Part shown: piece after piece, positions 63,763-64,000 of the stretch
Layout: each line of letters opens with the position of its first letter
Numbering within the stretch: the first letter of the stretch is position 1
Assembly: GCA_001972305.1 (NCBI GenBank)
Contig: BDDD01001787.1
Span: forward strand, 62,001-126,000
From: Cephalotus follicularis
Taxonomy: Eukaryota > Streptophyta > Magnoliopsida > Oxalidales > Cephalotaceae
Length of the DNA stretch: 64,000 nt
Direction: 5' to 3'
Notes under the pieces: generated by a model
Told to the model about the DNA's origin: nothing
Seen by the model: only the letters and a program-made list of their open reading frames with translations
The model's database searches: none
Made by a program: the position numbers and the translations under genes

Positions 63763-64000
63763 TTTTCGCGCCCCGAACCTTGGGGTCACCCCCCACGACC
63801 TGACACGTGAACACCTTCCTTTCAATCCATACAATTTCATAATCCAAAAGTGCTATAATCTAAAACTTTAATCAGTCATGTCATGTCAACGGAATAATCA
63901 ATCATAAATATATTACAACTCTTGGAATTTCCCGAAAATCGGACATGATGTAATCATTTATGGGCTATATCCCCCTGTAAAGAAAACACAGTTTATATAT
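63763..64000 (-). repeat. Edge of a Tekay-like LTR (continues beyond the window)
   Basis: From CGCGCCCCGAACCTTGGGGT onward it matches the beginning of the solo LTR 56126-59362 (AAAAGTGCTATAA, AAACTTTAA, GGAATTTCCC.AAAATCGG, CCCCCTGTAAAGAAAA). Minus orientation, right end outside the window. Confidence 0.75.

Overview
The window is repeat-dense nuclear DNA of a flowering plant, probably a eudicot with a fairly large genome; the species cannot be fixed from the sequence. The evidence is the plant-only lineages present: a Ty3/Gypsy Tat element with dual RNase H and an antisense extra gene, several Ty3/Gypsy Tekay-type chromoviruses with 2-3.2 kb LTRs, Ty1/Copia elements (one SIRE/Maximus-like gag piece), a TRIM, an L1-type LINE ORF1 of the DUF4283 kind, PIF/Harbinger-like MITEs and a plant 25S rRNA tail. 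No complete ordinary host gene was found. The only host protein-gene trace I can defend is a broken C-terminal piece of a PLP-dependent (aminotransferase class V-like) enzyme near 59.6-59.8 kb.

Layout. 1-9422: a young Tat element on the minus strand, its outer LTR cut by the window start, with an antisense gene-like region that has its own TATA box. 9423-16.1 kb: two overlapping copies of an L1 LINE ORF1 segment around an unclassified block, then a Copia-like LTR carrying a MITE. 16.2-24.5 kb: a long Gypsy-like LTR split by two solo LTRs (17061-19431 and 21556-24136) and another LTR-like block. 25.0-33.2 kb: a minus-strand Copia end, a solo LTR (26520-29279) and the 5' part of a minus-strand Tekay element (gag, primer site, LTR). 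33.2-34.9 kb: a SIRE-like gag scrap, then an open 293-aa gene of the 'putative plant transposon protein' kind behind a TATA box. 35.0-40.4 kb: an rDNA-derived block of several tandem spacer arrays plus the last ~0.8 kb of 25S rRNA on the minus strand, with a landmark recurring about 4.02 kb apart. 40.4-56.1 kb: two Tekay copies head to head in opposite orientation; the plus copy has a Copia element in its gag (perfect ATCTC target duplication), which itself holds a 735-bp MITE. 56126-59362: a solo LTR. 59.4-61.75 kb: the least repeat-rich part, with the enzyme fragment and a complete old TRIM. 61.75-63.76 kb: a broken minus-strand Copia. 63763-64000: the edge of another Tekay-type LTR.

The strongest unexplained signal is a short palindromic motif with core GTCGAC (typically GCGTCGACGC or GACGTCGACGTC plus variants). 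It occurs in eleven dense clusters within at least six unrelated repeat contexts (Gypsy LTRs, a Copia leader, a Copia 3' region, a Copia-like LTR, the sequence upstream of the 293-aa gene). Common descent of one element does not explain it. Second are the rDNA-derived ~4-kb unit and the promoter-linked 293-aa gene.

All LTR elements are treated as fossils; the Tat copy is the youngest and nearest to whole, the others are clearly broken.
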